Shown one piece after another: positions 31,557 to 40,392 of a stretch of 64,000 nucleotides of DNA. This stretch comes from Nevskia ramosa DSM 11499 (GTDB taxonomy: Bacteria; Pseudomonadota; Gammaproteobacteria; Nevskiales; Nevskiaceae): NCBI RefSeq assembly GCF_000420645.1, contig NZ_ATVI01000006.1, positions 806,001 through 870,000 on the forward strand. Reading direction: 5' to 3'. Under the pieces are notes generated by a model, which saw only the letters and a list, made by a program, of their open reading frames with translations, was not told the DNA's origin and ran no database searches. How positions within the stretch are numbered: the first letter of the stretch is position 1; each line of letters opens with the position of its first letter. The position numbers and the translations under genes are program-made.

Positions 31557-32690
31557 ATGTTCGTGAAGAACGCCTGGTACAACGCCGGCTGGGACTACCT
31601 GTTCACGCAGAGCCAGAAGAACTCGCTCAGCCAGGCCAAGGGTGCGCTGGTCGCTCGCAAGATCGCCGGCGAACGAGTGGTGCTGTATCGCAAGCCGACC
31701 GGCGCGATCGTGGCGCTCGAAGACCGCTGCGCGCATCGTCAGGCGGCGCTGTCGCTGGGCCAGAAGGAAGGCGACAACATTCGCTGCATGTACCACGGTC
31801 TGCGCTTCGGCCCGGACGGCAAATGCAACGAGATTCCCGGTCAGGATCACATTCCGTCAAAGGCCTGCGTGCGGGCCTTCCCGGTCGTCGAGCGTGACAA
31901 CTGGGTCTGGGTCTGGATGGGCGATCCGGCCAAGGCCGATGAGAAGCTGATCCCGCATGCCATCGGTCCGAGCCATCCGGACTGGAACGTCAAGACCTCG
32001 CAGATGCACGTCAACGCGAGCTATCGGCTGGAGATCGCCAATCTCGCCGATCTGACCCATCTGGTCTGGGTCCACCGCGACACGCTGGGTGCGCCGGATC
32101 CGATGACGCGCGAAAAATACACGCACATCAAGCCGACCTTCACGATGCTGCCGAACGGCATGCGCACCGAGTACGTGGTGCGCAAGTCGCCGATCAGCAC
32201 CTTCCTGTCGCACCTGTTCCCGCCGGGCACGCTGTTCGATCTGCACTTCGACGTCACCCACACGATCCCCTGCACCTGGGTGCTGCATTTCCGCGTGCAT
32301 ATCGCCGATGACCGTGACGAAGGCGCGCCGACCGGCCCGTTGATCGCCGACACCTGGACCTCGCAGGCGGTGACGCCGAACGATGCCGAATCGGTTGATT
32401 ACTACTATTCCTGGGGTGCGGCGAAGCACTGCGAATTCCCGGGCCTTTCCGAATTGCTGCGCGACAACCTCGACGATGCTTTCACCGAAGATCGTCAGGT
32501 GCTGGAAGCGCAGCACATCCGCGTCAGCGAGCGGCCGAACTTCCAGACCGTGTCGATCATCCACGACGCCGGCCCTTCGAAGATCCTGCGTCTGCTCGAC
32601 GAGATGCTGCGTGCCGAAGCCGAAGCCGGCGACGGCGACGGCGCGGCGACTAACAGTACGGCCGCTCACGCCGAACCGGCGATGGCCTGA
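31557..32690 (+). CDS. Rieske non-haem iron oxygenase, alpha subunit (A)
   Basis: The protein has 377 aa from ATG 31557; GGAGGAG directly upstream argues against ATG 31542. The Rieske cluster is CAHRQA...CMYHGL. The mononuclear iron site is in NLADLTHLVWVHRD (D..H....H). It is of the vanillate/phthalate monocomponent-oxygenase type, which needs a reductase but no beta subunit. No dedicated reductase is adjacent; the operon ferredoxin or DmpP could serve. Its place inside a meta-cleavage operon is unusual. The substrate is unknown; O-demethylation or ring hydroxylation are both possible. Confidence 0.85.
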   Translation: MFVKNAWYNAGWDYLFTQSQKNSLSQAKGALVARKIAGERVVLYRKPTGAIVALEDRCAHRQAALSLGQKEGDNIRCMYHGLRFGPDGKCNEIPGQDHIPSKACVRAFPVVERDNWVWVWMGDPAKADEKLIPHAIGPSHPDWNVKTSQMHVNASYRLEIANLADLTHLVWVHRDTLGAPDPMTREKYTHIKPTFTMLPNGMRTEYVVRKSPISTFLSHLFPPGTLFDLHFDVTHTIPCTWVLHFRVHIADDRDEGAPTGPLIADTWTSQAVTPNDAESVDYYYSWGAAKHCEFPGLSELLRDNLDDAFTEDRQVLEAQHIRVSERPNFQTVSIIHDAGPSKILRLLDEMLRAEAEAGDGDGAATNSTAAHAEPAMA

Positions 32691-32701
32691 GGAGACTACC
32701 C

Positions 32702-33787
32702 ATGAAAGCCCTTCAGAACGTTTGGTACGTCGCTGCGATATCGACTGAAGTCGACGCGACTGCGCTGTTCCATCGCAAGATTCTCGACACCTCGGTGCTC
32801 ATCTATCGGAAGCAGGACGGTACGCCGGTCGCGATGCATGACCGTTGTCCGCACCGTTTCGCGCCGCTGCATCTCGGCAAGCGCGTCGGCGACGAAGTGT
32901 CCTGCCTCTACCATGCGCTGCGCTTCGACTGCTCCGGCCGCTGCACGCTCAACCCGCATGGCACCGGCGCTACGCCGCCGAGTGCGCGCGTGCGCGTCTA
33001 CCCACTACTGGAACGCTACGGCTTCATCTGGATCTGGATGGGCGAGGCAGCCGCAGACCCGGCAAAACTGCCGGACTTCAGCCCGCTTGAAGAAGGCCAT
33101 CCCAACGCGGTGGCTGCGACCTACATGCACATGAAGGCGAATTACGAGTTGATCACCGACAACGTGATGGACTTGAGCCATATCGATCACGTGCATGGCG
33201 AGATCATCACCACACGCGGCCAGCTATCGCCGCTGACGCCGAAGCTGACCGAGACGTCGACCACGATCACCTCGCGATCCGAGTGGACGCAGCAACCGCC
33301 GCTGATGATCTTTTCGCCGTTCATGCCAGAGCCGCTGGGCCCCGCGCGCCATTACTTCGAGATCACCTGGACGGCGCCCGCCAATATCCAGCTGTCGGTC
33401 GGCGCGGTGCAGGACGACAGCAAGAATCTCGATCTCATCGACTGCGTCGGCCAGTACGACCTGCATACCTGCACACCGGAAAGTGCCGACACCACGCACT
33501 ACTTCTTCGCGACGCGACGCAATCATCTGGTGGAAGACGCCGAGTACAACAAGGCCAAGATCCAGGCCATGCATACGGCGTTCGAGACCGAGGATGGACC
33601 GGTCATCGAAGCCGTGCATGCCGAGATGGGCACCGATGATTTCTTCGGTCTGCATCCCGTGCTGATCTGCAACGACGCGGGCCCGATCAAGGTCCGGCGC
33701 CTGCTGCGCAAGATGATCGACGCCGAAGGACAAGTGCCGGCTGCGAACCGTCGCGTGTATGCGATGTCCGCCGTCGAAAGTCCCTGA
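32702..33787 (+). CDS. Rieske non-haem iron oxygenase, VanA-like (B)
   Basis: The protein has 361 aa. The Rieske motif is CPHRFA...CLYHAL, and the iron site is NVMDLSHIDHVHGE. The overall pattern (KALQNVWYVAAISTEV start, HYFFATRRNH) is close to vanillate O-demethylase oxygenases. It starts 11 bp after oxygenase A, so both are likely co-translated. The two differ too much to be a recent duplication. Co-occurrence suggests either a heteromeric enzyme or two steps that feed substituted phenols to the catechol pathway. Confidence 0.85.
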   Translation: MKALQNVWYVAAISTEVDATALFHRKILDTSVLIYRKQDGTPVAMHDRCPHRFAPLHLGKRVGDEVSCLYHALRFDCSGRCTLNPHGTGATPPSARVRVYPLLERYGFIWIWMGEAAADPAKLPDFSPLEEGHPNAVAATYMHMKANYELITDNVMDLSHIDHVHGEIITTRGQLSPLTPKLTETSTTITSRSEWTQQPPLMIFSPFMPEPLGPARHYFEITWTAPANIQLSVGAVQDDSKNLDLIDCVGQYDLHTCTPESADTTHYFFATRRNHLVEDAEYNKAKIQAMHTAFETEDGPVIEAVHAEMGTDDFFGLHPVLICNDAGPIKVRRLLRKMIDAEGQVPAANRRVYAMSAVESP

Positions 33788-33809
33788 ATTCCACTTCCCG
33801 AGAACCCTC

Positions 33810-34064
33810 ATGCCCATCATCCAGTTCAACCTGCTCGAAGGCCGCACGGTCGAGCAGAAACGCAGGCTCGCCCAGCGCGTCACCGAGACCGTCGTCGAGG
33901 TGCTCGGCGTCAAGCCCGAGAACGTCCGCATCCTGATCCACGAGATGGGCGGCGAAGACTTCTCCGTCGGCGGTGTCACCGCCGCACAGAACGGCAAGAT
34001 GCCGACGCCGGCTGCCGTGAACGGCGTCAATGGCCAGTTGCATCGGGAGGCGACCGCATCATGA
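33810..34064 (+). CDS. dmpI: 4-oxalocrotonate tautomerase
   Basis: The protein has 84 aa. Pro1 (after Met removal) starts [19 protein letters not shown], with RILIHEM and FSVGG as in 4-OT family enzymes. It is slightly longer than the usual 62-residue form because of a C-terminal tail. It interconverts enol and keto forms of oxalocrotonate before decarboxylation. Its stop overlaps the next start (ATGA). Confidence 0.88.
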   Translation: MPIIQFNLLEGRTVEQKRRLAQRVTETVVEVLGVKPENVRILIHEMGGEDFSVGGVTAAQNGKMPTPAAVNGVNGQLHREATAS

Positions 34065-34969
34065 AAAAGATTCGCTGTGCATTGATCGGCTCCGGCAACA
34101 TCGGCACCGATCTGATCTACAAGATCCAGCGTTCGCCACTGCTCGAACCGGTGTGGATGGTCGGTATCGATGCGAACTCCGAAGGTCTCAGGATGGCTCG
34201 CGACATGGGCCTGAAGACCACGCATGAAGGCGTCGATGGCCTGCTGCCGCATGTGCTCGAAGACGGCATCCAGATCGCTTTCGATGCGACTTCCGCTTAC
34301 GTCCACAAGTCCAACTCGGACAAGCTGACGGCGCTCGGCGTGATGATGATCGATCTGACGCCAGCGGCGATCGGCCCGCTGTGCGTGCCGCCGGTGAATC
34401 TTGCCGAGCACGCCAGCAAGGGCGCGATGAACCTCAACATGATTTCCTGCGCCGGCCAGGCGACGATCCCGATCGTCCGCGCCGTGTCGAGAGTGCAGGG
34501 CGTGAGCTATGCCGAGATCATCGCCAGTGTCGCCTCGAAGTCGATCGGCCCCGGCACCCGCGCCAATCTCGATGAATTCACCTACACCACATCGAATGCG
34601 ATCGAAGTCGTCGGCGGCGCGCGCAAGGGCAAGGCGCTGGTAGTGGTCAATCCGGCGGAGCCGCCGATGATGATGCGCAACACCATCTACTGCCTCACCG
34701 ACGACAAGCCGGACGAGGCCGCCATCCGCGAATCGGTGCAGCAGATGATCGGCGAAGTGCAGAAGTACGTGCCCGGTTATCGCCTGGTCAACGGCCCGGT
34801 GTTCGATGGCAACAAGGTGGCCGTGTTCATGGAAGTGAAGGGCCTCGGCGATTACCTGCCGACCTATGCCGGCAACCTCGACATCATGACCGCCGCTGCG
34901 ACGCGCACGGCGGAGATGTTTGCTGAAGGAATCCTTGCGGGACGCATCAAGTTGAAGGAGGCAGCATGA
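34061..34969 (+). CDS. dmpF: Acetaldehyde dehydrogenase (acylating)
   Basis: The protein has 302 aa. The N-terminal NAD fold is [17 protein letters not shown]; the catalytic Cys is in [13 protein letters not shown]. It converts acetaldehyde plus CoA to acetyl-CoA and works as a channelling complex with the aldolase DmpG, whose start overlaps its stop (ATGA at 34966-34969). Confidence 0.95.
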   Translation: MKKIRCALIGSGNIGTDLIYKIQRSPLLEPVWMVGIDANSEGLRMARDMGLKTTHEGVDGLLPHVLEDGIQIAFDATSAYVHKSNSDKLTALGVMMIDLTPAAIGPLCVPPVNLAEHASKGAMNLNMISCAGQATIPIVRAVSRVQGVSYAEIIASVASKSIGPGTRANLDEFTYTTSNAIEVVGGARKGKALVVVNPAEPPMMMRNTIYCLTDDKPDEAAIRESVQQMIGEVQKYVPGYRLVNGPVFDGNKVAVFMEVKGLGDYLPTYAGNLDIMTAAATRTAEMFAEGILAGRIKLKEAA

Positions 34970-36027
34970 ACAACGACGGCTTCATCGACCTCAAGGGCCG
35001 CAAGGTTCTGATCCACGACATGAGCCTGCGCGATGGCATGCATGCCAAGCGCGAGCAGATTTCCACGGCGCAGATGATCGCAGTTGCCTCGGCGCTCGAT
35101 GCGGCCGGCGTGCCGCTGATGCAGGTCGCCCACGGCGGCGGCCTGGGCGGCAATTCGCTGCAGCACGGCTTCGCCATGCACTCCAACGAGGAGTACTGGA
35201 CTGCGGTGATGCCGCACATCAAGCGCTCCAAGGTTTCCGTGCTGCTGATTCCGGGCATGGGCACGATGAAGGAACTGCAGTCGGCCTACGACCACGGCGT
35301 ACGCAGCGTCAGCGTGGCGACTCATTGCACGGAAGCCGATACCACGCCGCAGCACATCGCCTACGCGCGCAAGCTGGGAATGGACACCGTCGGCTTCCTG
35401 ATGATGGCCCACCTGAACACGCCGGAAGGTCTGGCCGTGCAGGGCAAGTTGATGGAGAGCTACGGTGCCGAGTGCGTCTACGTCACCGACTCGGCCGGCT
35501 ACATGCTGCCGGAGGATGTGAAGCGCCGCGTTCGCGCGCTGCGTGACGTGCTGAAGCCGGAAACGCAGATCGGCTTCCACGGCCATCACAACCTCGGCAT
35601 GGGCATTGCCAACTCCATTGCCGCGATCGAGGAAGGTGCGTCGCGCATCGATGCCTCCGTTGCCGGCCTCGGTGCCGGTGCCGGCAACACGCCACTGGAA
35701 GTGTTCGTCGCGGTCTGCGATCGCATGGGCATCGACACCGGTTGCGACCTGTTCAAGCTGATGGACATGGCCGAAGACCTGATCGTGCCGATGATGGATC
35801 AGATGGTCCGCATCGATCGCGCGTCGTTGACCCTCGGTTTCGCCGGCGTCTATTCCACATTCCTGCTGCATGCCAAGCGTCTCGGCGCCAAGTATGGCCT
35901 GCCGGCGCGCGACATCCTGGTCGAACTCGGCAAACGCAAGATGATCGGCGGCCAGGAAGACATGATCGAAGACACGGCACTGACCATGGCGCGCGAGCGC
36001 GGTCTGCTCAGCGACAAGGCGGCCTGA
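34966..36027 (+). CDS. dmpG: 4-hydroxy-2-oxovalerate aldolase
   Basis: The protein has 353 aa, DRE-TIM metallolyase type. It has the conserved start [13 protein letters not shown] and the metal-binding [11 protein letters not shown]. It splits 4-hydroxy-2-oxovalerate to pyruvate and acetaldehyde, passing the latter to DmpF. The [10 protein letters not shown] form, with M where most have TTLRDG, is normal for the DmpG group. Confidence 0.95.
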   Translation: MNNDGFIDLKGRKVLIHDMSLRDGMHAKREQISTAQMIAVASALDAAGVPLMQVAHGGGLGGNSLQHGFAMHSNEEYWTAVMPHIKRSKVSVLLIPGMGTMKELQSAYDHGVRSVSVATHCTEADTTPQHIAYARKLGMDTVGFLMMAHLNTPEGLAVQGKLMESYGAECVYVTDSAGYMLPEDVKRRVRALRDVLKPETQIGFHGHHNLGMGIANSIAAIEEGASRIDASVAGLGAGAGNTPLEVFVAVCDRMGIDTGCDLFKLMDMAEDLIVPMMDQMVRIDRASLTLGFAGVYSTFLLHAKRLGAKYGLPARDILVELGKRKMIGGQEDMIEDTALTMARERGLLSDKAA

Positions 36028-36109
36028 GCGGAATCGAGCCAGAAGATTCTTCACCGAATGCAGCAGCCAACGACCGAATCCGGTCAGCGATAAAGCGAGG
36101 AGAAAGCAT

Positions 36110-37042
36110 ATGTCTATGAGAGGCGTCCTGAGAGTCGGCGAGATCGCGATCCGCGTCACCGACATGAAAAAATCGAAACACCATTACGACCACATCATGG
36201 GTCTGCATGAAGTGCTCGAAGACGCCGAAGGTCGCGTCTATTACAAGTGCTGGGACGAGCACGATCATCATTCGATCGTGCTGATTCCCAGCAACCGTCC
36301 GGGCATGGATTACTTCGCGTTCAAGGTTTACGACGACGCGACGCTCGATCGTCTGGAGCCGAAGATCAAGGCCTTCGGCATCGAGGTGAAGCACATCGCC
36401 GCCGGGGTCTATCCGAAGAGCGGCCGGCGTCTGGAGTTCGTGCTGCCGTCCGGCCACACGATGCAGCTCTATGCGCACAAGGATCAGATCGGCAACACCA
36501 TGGGTCTGCACAACCCGGGTGTGGTGCCGGACGACGGTGTCGTCCGCGGCCTCAACATCAACCGTCTCGATCATCTGCTGCTCGGTGGCGACAATCTTGA
36601 CGAGTGCGTGAAGCTGTTCACCGAAGTGTTCGAGTTCGATCTGTCCGAGAAGCTCATCCATCACGAAGCGAAGATTTCGCTGGCCGTGTTCCTGAGCTGC
36701 TCGACCACGCCGCACGACATCGCCTTCGTGCTGCAGCCGGAGAAGAACAAATTCCACCACGCCTCGTTCCTGCTCGAATCGGCGCACGACGTGGTCAAGG
36801 CCGCGGATCGCATCGGCAAGTATCGGGTGCCGGTCGATGTCGGCCCGAATCGTCATGGCGTGACGCGCGGCTCGACGATCTATTTCTTCGATCCGAACGG
36901 CAATCGCAATGAAGTGTTCGCCGAAGGCTACATCCACTACCCGGACACGCCGACCTTGGTCTGGGACACGACCGAACTCGGCGCGGCCACCTTCTCGCAG
37001 GATTTCACCCCGCGCGAAAGCTTCCTGAACGTGCTGACCTGA
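36110..37042 (+). CDS. dmpB: Catechol 2,3-dioxygenase (extradiol, I.2.A type)
   Basis: The protein has 310 aa with two vicinal-oxygen-chelate domains. The Fe(II) ligands are visible as H155 (RLDHLLL), H216 or H217 (KFHHASFLL) and E268 (RNEVFAEGY). It performs proximal extradiol cleavage of catechol to 2-hydroxymuconic semialdehyde. In classical dmp/xyl operons it is the first or second gene; here it is near the end, after the aldolase. GAGGAGAAAG precedes its ATG, and a strong terminator follows. Confidence 0.95.
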   Translation: MSMRGVLRVGEIAIRVTDMKKSKHHYDHIMGLHEVLEDAEGRVYYKCWDEHDHHSIVLIPSNRPGMDYFAFKVYDDATLDRLEPKIKAFGIEVKHIAAGVYPKSGRRLEFVLPSGHTMQLYAHKDQIGNTMGLHNPGVVPDDGVVRGLNINRLDHLLLGGDNLDECVKLFTEVFEFDLSEKLIHHEAKISLAVFLSCSTTPHDIAFVLQPEKNKFHHASFLLESAHDVVKAADRIGKYRVPVDVGPNRHGVTRGSTIYFFDPNGNRNEVFAEGYIHYPDTPTLVWDTTELGAATFSQDFTPRESFLNVLT

Positions 37043-37067
37043 GTCTGGCGGCTTCCGGCAACACTCG

Positions 37068-37091
37068 GGGCGGGCTCAGGCCCGCCCTTTT
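37068..37091 (+). terminator. Intrinsic terminator after catechol 2,3-dioxygenase
   Basis: GGGCGGG-CTCAGG-CCCGCCC-TTTT is a 7-bp all-GC stem followed by four U, 26 bp after the dioxygenase stop. It probably ends most transcripts of the meta operon, leaving the SDR and fused tautomerase at lower expression. Confidence 0.75.
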
Positions 37092-37109
37092 CACATCTGA
37101 CGAAAACCC

Positions 37110-37865
37110 ATGAACCAGAAACAGGACATCGCCATCGTCGTCGGTGCCACCGGCGCGATGGGCCAGGTCATCGCCCGTCGTCTGGCGGCACGCGGCCTGA
37201 AAGTGATCGCCGTCGCCCGCAGTGCCGACAGCATTGCCGCGCTTGCCGCAGGTCAGCCCAACATCGTCGCCTGCGTCGCCGACATCGCTTCGGATACTTC
37301 GATCGCGGCGATCACCGCGATGATCGACGGCCCGGTGCGGATGCTCGTGCACGGCCCCGGCGTTGCCACCGCTGGCGGGGTGATGAGCGCGCCGACGGCG
37401 GCCGTCGTCGATGCCGTGAACATCAAGGTCGGCGGCCTGCTTCGGCTGGTACGCGCAGCGGACAGCCAACTGCAATGCGGCTCGCGCATCGTCGCGATCG
37501 GTGGCCACTACGGCTTCGAGCCCACCGCTTACGCCGCCACTGCCGGTGTCGCCAACGCGGCGCTTGCCAATGTCGTCCGCCAGTATTCCTGGGCTTACGG
37601 ATCGCGCGGCGTGACCGCGCATCTGGTGGCGCCGGGCCCGGCCGATACCGATCGTCTGCGCCGGGTCGCGACCTCCCGCGGCGAACGCGACGGCATCAGT
37701 GCCGACGCGGTGCTAGACGAGATGCGCGCCGAATCGGCGATCGGCGCCTTCACGACCGTCGAGCAGATCGCCTGGGCGATCGAGCTGCTGCTGGCGCCGG
37801 AAGCCGATGCCCTGGCCGGCGGCACCTTGTTCATGGATGCCGGTCGCCGCAAGGGTCTGCCGTAA
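37110..37865 (+). CDS. SDR-family protein lacking the catalytic lysine
   Basis: The protein has 251 aa. The nucleotide motif GATGAMG is near residue 12. The active-site tyrosine segment reads AYAATAGVANAAL, so the usual Lys of YxxxK is absent. The gene sits just behind the main terminator of the meta operon and before the fused tautomerase. Candidate roles are dihydrodiol or alcohol oxidation, but the missing Lys makes activity uncertain. Confidence 0.75.
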   Translation: MNQKQDIAIVVGATGAMGQVIARRLAARGLKVIAVARSADSIAALAAGQPNIVACVADIASDTSIAAITAMIDGPVRMLVHGPGVATAGGVMSAPTAAVVDAVNIKVGGLLRLVRAADSQLQCGSRIVAIGGHYGFEPTAYAATAGVANAALANVVRQYSWAYGSRGVTAHLVAPGPADTDRLRRVATSRGERDGISADAVLDEMRAESAIGAFTTVEQIAWAIELLLAPEADALAGGTLFMDAGRRKGLP

Positions 37866-37884
37866 GCCGCAACGGAGCACGACG

Positions 37885-38301
37885 ATGCCGATCATCCATT
37901 TCCATCTTGCCGAAGGCCGCTACAGCGAGGCACAGCAGCGGCGCCTGCTGGTCGAGTCCAGCCAGCTGTACGCGCACGTACTGCGCTGCCCGATGGACCG
38001 TGTGCGCGCTTACCTTCAGTTCTATCCGCAGCGGCTGGTCGCAGTTGCCGGTGAACTGGTCAGTGAAGGCACGCCGGATGCCCCGTACTTCCACTTCCTG
38101 GTGCTCGAAGGCCGTTCACTGGCCGAGCGCCATGCGCTGCTGACCGGCTTCACCGATCTGATCGTCGATTGCCTCGGCGTCGAGCGCAGTCTGGTGCGCG
38201 GCGGTTGCTGGCCGATTCCGCCGGAAGACTGGGCGATCGGCGGCACGCCAGCCAGCGTCGTGCGGGCAGCCGAAGTGGCGGCCCGCGCAGCGACCTGCTG
38301 A
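37885..38301 (+). CDS. Fused (tandem) tautomerase-superfamily protein
   Basis: The protein has 138 aa. Two beta-alpha-beta units are fused: PIIHFHLAEGRYSEAQQRR with Pro1, and YFHFLVLEGRSLAERHALL from about residue 72. It ends WAIGGTPASVVRAAEVAARAA, the same end as the protein at 44061-44495. Only the first unit keeps the N-terminal proline as a free amino base. Fused 4-OT family proteins are known, but most have no assigned substrate. It may act on a substituted oxalocrotonate. Confidence 0.8.
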   Translation: MPIIHFHLAEGRYSEAQQRRLLVESSQLYAHVLRCPMDRVRAYLQFYPQRLVAVAGELVSEGTPDAPYFHFLVLEGRSLAERHALLTGFTDLIVDCLGVERSLVRGGCWPIPPEDWAIGGTPASVVRAAEVAARAATC

Positions 38302-39273
38302 TCAGCTGCCGCTGAAACTCGTTCGCCAAGCCCCCGGCGACACGCCCAGCGCCTTGCGGAAATGCTGGCGCAGCGACACCGCCGAGCCGAAGCCGGCGAG
38401 TACCGCGATCTGCTCGACGGGGTGCTCGGTGGTTTCCAGCAGGCGCTGGCTGAGCGCCAGACGCTCGGCGGTCAGCCAGTCGATCAAGGTCATGCCGGTG
38501 CGTTCGCGGAAGCGGCGAGTGAAGGTGCGGCGGCTCATCAGCGCGCGGGCGCTCAGGGAATCGAGATCCTGCGGCTGATGCAGATGGCCGTGCAGCCAGG
38601 TGATCAACGCATCGAGCCGGGTATCGGCGCCGGTGGTCGGCAGCGGCTGTTCGATGAACTGCGCCTGCCCGCCCTGGCGGTGCGGCGGCACCACCAGCCG
38701 GCGCGCGACCTTGTTGGCGATCTCGCTGCCGCAGAGGCCGCGCAGCAGGTGCAGGCAGCAGTCGAGCCCGGCTGCGGTGCCGGCCGAGGTGGTGATCAGA
38801 CCATCGTCGAGATAGAGCACGTCGGCATCGACGTCGATGTCCGGATGCTGGCGCGCCAACTCGGCGGCATAACCCCAGTGCGTGGTCGCGCGGCGACCGG
38901 CGAGCAGACCGGCATCGGCAAGCACGCAGGCGCCGAGGCAGAGGCCGACGATCCGCGCACCGCGGGCATGCGCCGCTTGCAAGGCATCGAGCAGCGCCTG
39001 CGGCGGCCGTTCGGCCGGATCGCGCCAGCTCGGCACGATGATCAGGCCGGCGTCGTCCAGCGCCTCCAGGCCGTGGTCAACGCTCAAGGAAAAGCCGGCC
39101 GTGGTCCGCAGCGGCCCCGGCTCCGAGGCGCAGACCTTGAACTCGAAGCGAGTCAGGCCCGGATGCTCCTCGCCGAACACGGCGCAGGGCACGGCGAGAT
39201 GGAACGGGCTGATGCGATCGAAGGCGACGACAACCACGATCGGCATCGATCTGGAAAGGTGAAGGGCTGGCAT
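38302..39273 (-). CDS. GlxA-type AraC regulator (DJ-1/PfpI plus HTH)
   Basis: The protein has 323 aa. Residues 10-190 form a class I amidotransferase-like domain with the elbow VGLCLGACVLADAGLL. Residues 225-320 form an AraC HTH (LDSLSARALMSRRTFTRRFRE, VEQIAVLAGFGSAVSLRQHF). It is convergent with the meta operon. GlxA-type regulators often sense nitrogenous or small metabolites; the target here is unknown. It is divergent from the HD gene. Confidence 0.88.
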   Translation of the reverse strand: MPALHLSRSMPIVVVVAFDRISPFHLAVPCAVFGEEHPGLTRFEFKVCASEPGPLRTTAGFSLSVDHGLEALDDAGLIIVPSWRDPAERPPQALLDALQAAHARGARIVGLCLGACVLADAGLLAGRRATTHWGYAAELARQHPDIDVDADVLYLDDGLITTSAGTAAGLDCCLHLLRGLCGSEIANKVARRLVVPPHRQGGQAQFIEQPLPTTGADTRLDALITWLHGHLHQPQDLDSLSARALMSRRTFTRRFRERTGMTLIDWLTAERLALSQRLLETTEHPVEQIAVLAGFGSAVSLRQHFRKALGVSPGAWRTSFSGS

Positions 39274-39369
39274 GGCCCGATGCTATCGGCTTTTGTCGTT
39301 CGGGCCACTGACGGTAGCAAGCCTGCGGTCTCGATAATCGCCATCAGCCACTGCCCAGGACGCATAGCC

Positions 39370-39912
39370 ATGACCGTTGAACCGAACTTCCCGCTGCTCG
39401 ACGAAATTCTTGGCCAGTGGACCGACCAGCTCGGGCCGGACCTGCTGCCCTATCGCAATCACTGCACGCGGATGCTGAACTTCTGCTTTGCGCTGCAGCC
39501 CGGCTGCACGGCCGAGGAGCGCGAGCAGCTGATCATCGCTGCCGCCTTCCATGACCTCGGCATCTGGTCCGATGGCACCATCGATTACCTGCCGCCGTCC
39601 GAGGTCCGCGCCCGGGATTACCTGACTGCGCGCGGCAAGACCGAATGGATTCCGCTGGTCGATCGCCTGATCGACGAACACCACAAGCTGCGCGCCTACC
39701 AGGACGCGCGCTACCCGCTCGCCGAAGTGTTCCGCAAAGCCGATCTGGTCGACGTATCGCTGGGCCTGGTCCGCTTCGGCCTGCCGGGCGCGTTCGTCAA
39801 GGAGGTCAAGACCCGCTTGCCGAACGAAGGCTTCCACAAGAAGCTGATGAGCCTCGCCGGCGGCTGGTTCAAGCTGCATCCGCTGAGCGCGCCGCCGTTC
39901 ATCAAGTGGTAG
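39370..39912 (+). CDS. HD-domain hydrolase-like protein
   Basis: The protein has 180 aa from ATG 39370; a much longer frame in phase opens at 38362 but lies antisense to the regulator gene. The HD signature IIAAAFHDLGIWSD is present, with a second conserved His pair in LIDEHHKLRAY. HD proteins of this size hydrolyse phosphates or isonitriles; the substrate is not evident. It is convergent with the NTF2-like gene, with a 1-bp gap. Confidence 0.75.
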   Translation: MTVEPNFPLLDEILGQWTDQLGPDLLPYRNHCTRMLNFCFALQPGCTAEEREQLIIAAAFHDLGIWSDGTIDYLPPSEVRARDYLTARGKTEWIPLVDRLIDEHHKLRAYQDARYPLAEVFRKADLVDVSLGLVRFGLPGAFVKEVKTRLPNEGFHKKLMSLAGGWFKLHPLSAPPFIKW

Positions 39913-39913
39913 C

Positions 39914-40384
39914 TCAGGCCTCCGGCGGCGCCGTCAGCGGATAGCCCAGCCCGGCGTAATCCCAGCCGCCGAGTTCGAGCCGTTCTAGCGATGCATCCTG
40001 CGGGCTCGCGTAATAGGCCCGGATATCCTGGATCAGGCCGCGCTCGCTGTACCGATACCATTCGTCGCCTCTGAGCAGCACGCCCTTGCGGCGCTTGAAG
40101 TGCGACCACTCGATCGCGGCGCGGCGTGTCACGGGATCGACGATCACGTGATCGACGGTCCAGTACGAACCCAGGGTTTCGACCGCCGCCTGCCAGCGTT
40201 TGCCGATGGTCAGCGCACCGCGAAACGGGCCTTCGTACATGCCGGGCGGAAAGTAGTGCACGCCGTCCGGCTCGAAGTAGGCGGCGATCCGTTCGGCATT
40301 GCCGCTGTTGCAGGCGTCGAAGTAGGCGCGAATGTGGGCTTCGATGCCGGCGACGGTGAGTGTTGCGCAGACAGGTTCATGCAT
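39914..40384 (-). CDS. NTF2/SnoaL-fold protein
   Basis: The protein has 156 aa from ATG 40384. The pattern AHIRAYFDACNSGNAERIAAYFEPDGVHYFPPG is typical of the SnoaL-like branch, with later WSHFKRRKG and EWYRYSERGLIQDIRAYY. It is the last gene of the leftward phenol hydroxylase/BVMO operon. Members isomerise, hydrate or merely bind aromatic or polyketide substrates. It probably acts on the product of the monooxygenase upstream. Confidence 0.75.
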   Translation of the reverse strand: MHEPVCATLTVAGIEAHIRAYFDACNSGNAERIAAYFEPDGVHYFPPGMYEGPFRGALTIGKRWQAAVETLGSYWTVDHVIVDPVTRRAAIEWSHFKRRKGVLLRGDEWYRYSERGLIQDIRAYYASPQDASLERLELGGWDYAGLGYPLTAPPEA

Positions 40385-40392
40385 GGCGGTTC

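Noticed and set aside
38362-39369. Long N-terminal extension of the HD protein
   Set aside because: It is in frame but antisense to the GlxA-type regulator and unlike protein. The HD domain starts properly at ATG 39370.
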